This document shows, one piece after another, positions 9,176-13,309 of a stretch of 13,309 nucleotides of DNA. The notes under the pieces are model-generated. The model ran no database searches, was not told the origin of the DNA, and saw nothing but the letters and a program-made list of their open reading frames with translations. Source of the DNA: Eimeria necatrix (lineage: Eukaryota; Apicomplexa; Conoidasida; Eucoccidiorida; Eimeriidae); NCBI RefSeq assembly GCF_000499385.1, contig NW_013654744.1:1-13309 (forward strand), read 5' to 3'. Each line of letters starts with the position of its first letter. Position 1 is the first letter of the stretch. The position numbers and the translations under genes are program-made.

Positions 9176-9199
9176 GCCCGCAGCAGCTTGGCAAGCTCC
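7545..9199. promoter_or_regulatory. AT-rich interval with TGCATGC and GGTGTACGTACACC motifs; possible promoter/upstream exons of the transporter
   Basis: No gene can be defended over 1.6 kb. It contains TGCATGC at 8512-8518, 8561-8567 and 8853-8859; this is a known apicomplexan AP2-type promoter motif. It also holds a perfect GGTGTACGTACACC at 8305-8318 and variants at 7919-7932, 8807-8820 and 8840-8853. TA-rich tracts lie at 8599-8620 and 8779-8795, and degenerate TTCATAAATA/TTCACAAATA units at about 8660-8760. CTG arrays lie at 9036-9082 and 9136-9174. Since the exon at 7544 starts with an acceptor, at least one upstream transporter exon should lie here. The minus-strand frame with DRVYVHLRSFAIPGKTVF (about 8325-8270) is a weak candidate. 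Confidence 0.45.
8305..8318. promoter_or_regulatory. Perfect 14-bp palindrome GGTGTACGTACACC in AT-rich DNA
   Basis: An exact copy of the palindrome that is arrayed in the large ORF to the right, here outside any confident gene. It could be a transcription-factor site; no function is proven by the sequence. Confidence 0.6.
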
Positions 9200-9264
9200 C
9201 TAATTAGACGTGGCTGCTCCCGCTTTGTTTGCTTCCAATTGAATTAATTTTTTATTTTGCTGCC

Positions 9265-9319
<55 letters not shown>

Positions 9320-9396
9320 TTCCTGCATTGTCTTGCTGCTGATTTCTTGTTTGCGCGAGAGAAAGCGACTCGATGGCGTTTCGGAAAGAGAAGATG
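9200..9396 (-). CDS. Probable terminal exon, Gln-rich, function unknown
   Basis: On the minus strand an acceptor GGGCTTCAG (AG 9398-9397) is followed in phase 1 by 64 codons and TAG at 9202-9200. They begin SSLSETPSSRFLSRK and continue QEISSKTMQEW, 17 Gln, then WQQNKKLIQLEANKAGAATSN. The mixed, charged composition on both sides of the Gln run, in one frame, argues for real coding. The donor partner is not identified. It may be the true 3' end of the large ORF that ends at 9719, with the telomere-type block at 9416-9450 inside the intron, or belong to a separate gene. Confidence 0.5.
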
Positions 9397-9415
9397 CTGA
9401 AGCCCAGACCCCTCG

Positions 9416-9450
9416 AGGGTTTAGGGTTTAGGGTTTAGGGTTTAGGGTTT
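9416..9450 (+). repeat. Interstitial telomere-type repeat (TTTAGGG)n
   Basis: Nearly five units of TTTAGGG followed by GGCGGCGG, a flank resembling the GCGGC-rich flank of the 3576 block. Same orientation as that block. Confidence 0.94.
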
Positions 9451-9489
9451 GGCGGCGGTTGTCCCCAGCAGCAGGCTGCAGCTGCTGCC

Positions 9490-9718
9490 AGTCTCCGCTT
9501 TTGACTGTCTCCTTTTATTTGTTGAGTCTTCGAGAAATCCATTAAAAGCTTTTTGTCTTTTTATAGTTTTGATTTCTTTTATTTCTCTTTTGTCATTTAT
9601 CTCTTCTTCTTTCCTTCTTTTTGTCCTTTTGCGTTTATTTTTTCCCTTTTTTAATTCTTTTGTCTCCTTTTATTCTTTTATTCCCTTTTTCCTCCTTTCC
9701 TTTTTTCTTTCTTTTGAA
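9490..9718 (+). other. Pyrimidine-rich non-coding tract with TGTCTCCTTTT motifs
   Basis: About 230 bases of T/C-rich DNA on the + strand, with TGTCTCCTTTTAT near 9506 and 9660. No supported gene. It may be an intron or the 3' flank of the large minus-strand ORF. Confidence 0.6.
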
Positions 9719-10358
9719 TCATAAGAAACCGGGGGACGCCCCGAACCTGCTGCTGTGGGGTGTACGTACACGTGAAGCTGTGGGGCCCCCCAGGGGGCCC
9801 CCCAGGGGGGCCCTCAGGGGGCCCCCCAGGGGGGCCCCCGGGGGGGCCCCCAGGAGGGAGCCCGTTGAGCTGCCCAGGGGGTTTCCCCCCGGTGGCGCCC
9901 CCAGGGGGCCCCCCAGGGGACCCCCTAGGGGGCCCCCCAGGGGCCCCCCCAGGGGACGTCCCGTTGAGCCCCCCAGGGGGGCCCCCAGGGGGGCCCCCAG
10001 GGGGCCCCCCGGGGGGCCCCCCCGGGAGTCGCTGGGGCCCTCTCGCTGAGGTGTATGTACAGTTGGCAAGCGGCGAAGGCCGGCGTCTTCAAGGAAGCCG
10101 CTGGCGAGTGTACGTACACCTGGGAAGCGCTGGGGTGTACGTACACCTGGGCTCAGGCCGGGCCCCACACCGCGGCCGAGTTCGGGTGTACGTACACCCG
10201 GGGCTGCTGCGCCCCGCAGCTGTTCAGGTGTAGATACACCTGAAAAGGCGAAAGGGACTTCTTCGTCTGTGTCTTGGAGGCTGTGGGGGAGTTCAGGTGT
10301 CTGTACACCCGAGTTGCTGTCTGCTGCTGAGCTGTAGCCCCGGGAGCTCGGAGAAAGC

Positions 10359-10396
<38 letters not shown>

Positions 10397-10721
10397 TCCG
10401 GAGAGGTACTCCGTGGTGCTGGCAGCAGAGTAAGTGTCCCCGTGGGGCCCCAGGAAAAGCCCCGAGTCGGCCCCAGGTGTACGTACACCCGAACTCGCCC
10501 CAGGTGTACGTACACCCGAACTCGCCCCAGGTGTACGTACACCCGAACTCGCCCCAGGTGTACGTACACCCGGCGCCAATTCAGGTGTACGTACACCCGA
10601 AGATAATTCAGGTGTACGTACACCCGAAGTGTTGTCTGCGAAGTCTCCGGAGTGGAGACTGCCAGAGAGGATTTCTTGTCTGGCGCTGCGCCCCACATCC
10701 AGCAGCGCCCAGGCGCCGTCC

Positions 10722-10755
<34 letters not shown>

Positions 10756-10894
10756 GCTGCTGCAGCGCGGGGGGCCCCCCCCCCGCTGAACTCGGGGGCC
10801 CCTCGGGGGGCCCCCCAAACACCCCTGTGAAGTCTGAACCCAAAAACGAGCCCAGCGGCGGATCGGAGTCAAGATCTTCAAACTGCTTCCAGCC

Positions 10895-10928
<34 letters not shown>

Positions 10929-11185
10929 ACCTGCTGCTGCTGCGGATAGCCTTGCAGCAGCAGCGGCTGCTCGACATATGGCTGCTGCTGCTGCTGCTGC
11001 TGCTGCTGCCGGTAAAGCGGCTGCTGCTGCTGCTGCTTCTTCTGCTGCTGCTTCTGCTGCTGCTGCTGAACATGCTGCTCTTTTGCAGCTGCTGCTACTG
11101 CTGCTGCTGCAATAGCCGCTGCTGCTGCACCGTCAATAGGCACGGAGGCGGCAGCAAGACGGAGCGGCTGCGAGCTGTCGGGCTT

Positions 11186-11230
<45 letters not shown>

Positions 11231-11376
11231 AGCAGCAGCAGCAGACGGCAGATAGGGAGCAGCAAAGCCAGGCAATGCCAAAGGAGACTCTTTTGGTTCA
11301 AAAGGGAATCTTTGGGAGACACTTGAGTGGCTATGGCCCCTTGAAAGGGAGCTTAGAGAGCCCCGCAGCAGCAGCA

Positions 11377-11422
<46 letters not shown>

Positions 11423-11604
11423 CTGCCGCTCCTCCTCCTCCTCTAGCAGCTCCAGCTCCGCCTCTTCTTCTTCCTGCTGCAGCGCAGCTTTTTCTTTTTC
11501 ACTTCTCCACTGAAGAACAGCTTGCTGCTGCTGCTGCAGCAGCTCTCTTAGAACCTGATATCGCTGAAACCTTTGTTCCCTCTCCTCGGGGCTATCCACC
11601 GGCC

Positions 11605-11639
<35 letters not shown>

Positions 11640-12756
11640 TGCTGCTGTTGCTGCTGCTGCTGTTGCTGCTGCTTTTGAGTGTGGCTGAAGAAGAGGGAGG
11701 TGTGAATTTCTTCATGCTCCACGTATTCTAGCGGCTGCTCGTCTTGCTGTTGCTGCTTTTGTTGCTGCTGCTTTTGTTGCTGCTGCTTTTGTTGCTGCTG
11801 CTGTTGCTGCTGCTGCTGTTGCTGCTGCTGCTGTTGCTGCTGCTGCAGCGCCTCATCCTCTTGCTGCCGTTGTTGCTGCTGCTGCAGCTTCTCTTGCTTC
11901 TGCAGTTGCTCCTGCAGCAACTCCTGCTGCTCGAGCAGCTCTTGCTGCTCATGCTCCTGCTGCAGCAGCTCCTGCTGCTGCTGCCTCCGGTGCTTCTCCA
12001 GCAGCTTCAGCCGCTCTCGCTTCTTGCGTGGGTGCGGCCAGCCCTGCAGCCCTATCTCCTCCTGCAGCACTCGCAGCAAGTCTTGCTGCTGCAGCATATG
12101 GAAGGCCATGAGTTCCAGGTGCTGCTGCTGCCTGTCCACGTGCTGCTGCAGCATGGACTCCTGCAGCAGCAGCTGGTTCTGCTGCTGCTGCAGCTTGAAC
12201 TTGACTGAGCGCATGTGGCGGCTCAGCTGCTGCTGCTGCTCCCGGGACAAAGACTCCCCAGCCAGCAGCCACTCCTCCAGCAGCAGCAGCTGCTGCTGCT
12301 GCTCGCTCAAGTGCTCTTCAAGCCACTCCAGCTGCTGCCGCTTCACTTCTCCCAGAAGTCCTTGCTGCAGCACTTCAGCATTTCTGCCGAGGTGCTGCTG
12401 CATGACCTGCAGCTGCTGCTGCCGGCGTTTGAGCTGCAGCAGCAGCTCGTTTTGCTGCCGCTGCAGCGCCTCCTGGTGCTGCTGCTGCTCCTCGTCGAGC
12501 TGCCGGTCCAGCTCCTGCTGCTGCTGCGCGAGCCGCTGCTGCTGCTGCTGCTGCTGCTGCCGCTTCTGCTGCTGCTGCTGCTCGGTCGTCGCTCTTGAAG
12601 AGAAACCCGGGGCAGCAAACTGCCTGCGCTCTCTGCAAGATGTTTGCTGCTGCAGGGTCTCCGAGGATTTGGAGTTTGCGAGTGTTTGCAACAGCTTCAA
12701 GAATGGAGGTTTGGATCTGCGAAGTGGCCCTGGGGAGAAACCCTGTTTTAGGGTTT
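9719..12756 (-). CDS. Large Gln-rich coiled-coil protein with GVRTPE repeats, function unknown
   Basis: One minus-strand frame stays open from a TAA near 12757 to a stop at 9719, over 1000 codons. No ATG was confirmed; it probably starts by splicing. In order: a charged coiled coil of about 300 residues (12600-11850; LKRRQQQLQVMQQHL, GEVKRQQLEWLEEHLSEQ, HPRKKRERLKLLEKHRR), poly-Gln blocks, an acidic stretch (EEEEAELELLEEEEE), and Ala/Gln blocks. Then come GVRTPEL-type repeats with SGVQTPEL and SGVSTPEQ variants, and finally a Gly-Pro-Leu tail over the GGGGCCCC array (10030-9780). Mixed charged and aromatic residues between the runs (WKQFEDLDSDPPLGSFLGSDF) show the frame is genuine. Each GVRTP repeat has a Thr-Pro, a potential proline-directed phosphosite (inference). 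No membrane helix or enzyme motif is seen. It could be a scaffold or regulatory protein. Confidence 0.72.
9780..10030. repeat. GGGGGCCCCCCA palindromic GC array
   Basis: About twenty degenerate units of GGGGGGCCCCCA. It encodes the Gly-Pro-Leu C-terminal tail of the large ORF. The opposite strand gives a PPGGPPG frame, which I treat as a shadow. Confidence 0.9.
10050..10309. repeat. Irregularly spaced palindrome copies and variants
   Basis: GGTGTACGTACACC is exact at 10134-10147 and 10185-10198. Near-copies lie at 10050 (GGTGTATGTACAGT), 10107 (AGTGTACGTACACC), 10227 (GGTGTAGATACACC) and 10296 (GGTGTCTGTACACC), with one more at 9759 (last base G). The changes alter the encoded peptide to TVHTP, GVSTP and GVQTP while keeping the reading frame open. 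Confidence 0.93.
10476..10624. repeat. Six GGTGTACGTACACC palindromes at an exact 27-bp period
   Basis: Perfect palindromes start at 10476, 10503, 10530, 10557, 10584 and 10611. Spacers are CGAACTCGCCCCA (three times), then CGGCGCCAATTCA and CGAAGATAATTCA. In the minus-strand ORF this gives a nine-residue repeat of the type SGVRTPGA. Because the core is self-complementary, both strands encode VRT or YVH at each copy. Confidence 0.97.
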
Positions 12757-13265
12757 ATGGCCTGCAGCAGGCTGTTGAGGGCCTGCGCGGCTTGCTGCAG
12801 CGCCGCGATGGACGGCGGCAGCAGCAGCCGCAGCTGCTGCTGCTGCTGCTGCTGCAGCGGCGCAGGCAGCGGCCCGGGGGGCCCCACAGCCGACCGCAGG
12901 TGCTGCAGCACCCTGACAAGCCTGTCGAGCACCCCAACAGACGGAGCAGCAGCAGCAGCAGCAGGAGCAGCAGCAGCAGCAGCAGGAGCAGCAGCAGCAG
13001 CAGCAGCCTGCTGCTGCTGCTGCCCCTTGGCGCCCAGACTCTGCCCCAGGCGGATGAAGGCGCAGACAGTGGCCAGCCGCTGCGGCTCCTGCTGCAGTGT
13101 ACATACACTCGAAACCGCCCCCAACTCCAAAACCCCCAAACGCAGCAAACGCGCAGCAACTCCTTTAGCCAGCTGTTTGGGCAGCAGGTGTACGTACACC
13201 GCAGCGTACTCCGCGACTTCGCGCATGCGCGCCAGCAAAAAAGGCAAACTCGGAAAGGCCGGCAT
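12620..13265 (-). CDS. Helical N-terminal segment, possibly the 5' part of the large Gln-rich gene
   Basis: From an ATG at 13265 (context GCGAAATGCC) a minus-strand frame encodes MREVAEYAAVYVHLLPKQL, VAARLLRLGVLELG, EPQRLATVCAFIRLGQSLG and SVGVLDRLVRVLQHLRSAV, then LNSLLQAINPKTGFLP and SILEAVANTRKLQILG. Leu/Ala-rich amphipathic helices of this kind resemble apicomplexan helical-repeat (RAP/HPR-like) organelle proteins, but I see no diagnostic domain. After about 12650 it becomes pure Ala, while the frame one base over becomes the charged coiled coil. A short intron or a one-base shift near 12620-12757 would join them. An intron may also lie near 13145-13090, where GTATGTACACTGCAG forms an acceptor-like end. 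Start and fusion are uncertain. Confidence 0.5.
13197..13210. repeat. Perfect GGTGTACGTACACC copy near the 5' end of the helical ORF
   Basis: An exact palindrome encoding VYVHL in the minus-strand frame at residues 19-23. A diverged copy, AGTGTACATACACT, is at 13096-13109. It uses a different reading phase from the GVRTP copies. Confidence 0.9.
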
Positions 13266-13288
13266 TTCGCGGGGCCCCTCGCCCCACA

Positions 13289-13303
13289 GGGGGGGGGGGG
13301 GGG
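13289..13303 (+). repeat. 15-G homopolymer
   Basis: A run of 15 G within a GGGGCCCC-type region at the window edge. Homopolymers of this length are prone to length errors in assemblies. Confidence 0.9.
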
Positions 13304-13309
13304 CCCCCG

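Noticed and set aside
9000..9195. - strand segment ELAKLLRAQQ followed by QTALWSRALAAAAQRTRP
   Set aside because: Possible exon after a TAATTAG acceptor, but it lies just beyond an in-frame stop and becomes poly-Ser; not enough evidence.
9621..10233. + strand Gly-Pro-rich frames over the GGGGCCCC array
   Set aside because: Complement shadows of the large minus-strand ORF; the palindromic repeat opens all frames.
10476..10624. Regularly spaced short repeats resembling a CRISPR array
   Set aside because: Repeat 14 bp and spacers 13 bp, with spacers nearly identical, inside a coding frame of a eukaryotic genome; no cas-like genes.
1..13309. tRNA and rRNA genes
   Set aside because: No cloverleaf with a GGTTCRANYC-like T-arm and no recognisable rRNA core was seen by eye; a tRNAscan or Rfam run would settle it.

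Overview
The window looks like nuclear DNA of a coccidian apicomplexan, most probably Eimeria. Four signs point there. CAG/CTG trinucleotide arrays are very dense and are read as poly-Gln, poly-Ala or poly-Ser inside genes. There are interstitial TTTAGGG telomere-type repeats. Genes have many introns. The recognisable proteins are typical of the group (a NIMA-type kinase and an equilibrative nucleoside transporter). There are no bacterial-style operons, so gene structures here were built by hand from splice sites, phase and conserved motifs.

Left part (1-3383, + strand): the C-terminal two thirds of a NEK/NIMA-related protein kinase in five exons (122-189, 1010-1155, 2029-2157, about 2566 or 2599-2685, 3342-3383). 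The N-lobe lies off the left edge. The intron that splits the HRD codon carries four tandem, progressively decayed copies of the next exon's acceptor and first ~44 bases. Two introns begin with a CTG array fused directly to the 5' splice site. The 3384-4253 interval is non-coding: A-rich, a telomere-type block, AAAT and TTTATA microsatellites.

Middle part (4254-7544, - strand, convergent with the kinase): a multi-exon, low-complexity-laden membrane transporter. An LPWN first-helix motif near 6490 and TM7-TM11-like helices at 5100-4370 point to the equilibrative nucleoside transporter (ENT) family. These carriers import purines, which apicomplexans cannot make. Its introns contain three (AAACCCT)n blocks. 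Exons for TM2-TM6 could not be resolved. From 7545 to 9199 there is an AT-rich stretch with TGCATGC and GGTGTACGTACACC-like motifs and no gene I can defend.

Right part (9200-13309, - strand): a large Gln-rich coiled-coil protein (9719 to about 12756), a probable short terminal exon (9200-9396), and a helical N-terminal segment (about 12620-13265) in a neighbouring frame. These may be one gene. The most striking signal is a perfect 14-bp palindrome, GGTGTACGTACACC. It occurs ten times exactly, plus many near-copies, all right of position 7900. It lies in both coding and AT-rich non-coding DNA, including six copies at an exact 27-bp period inside the large ORF, where it encodes GVRTP repeats.
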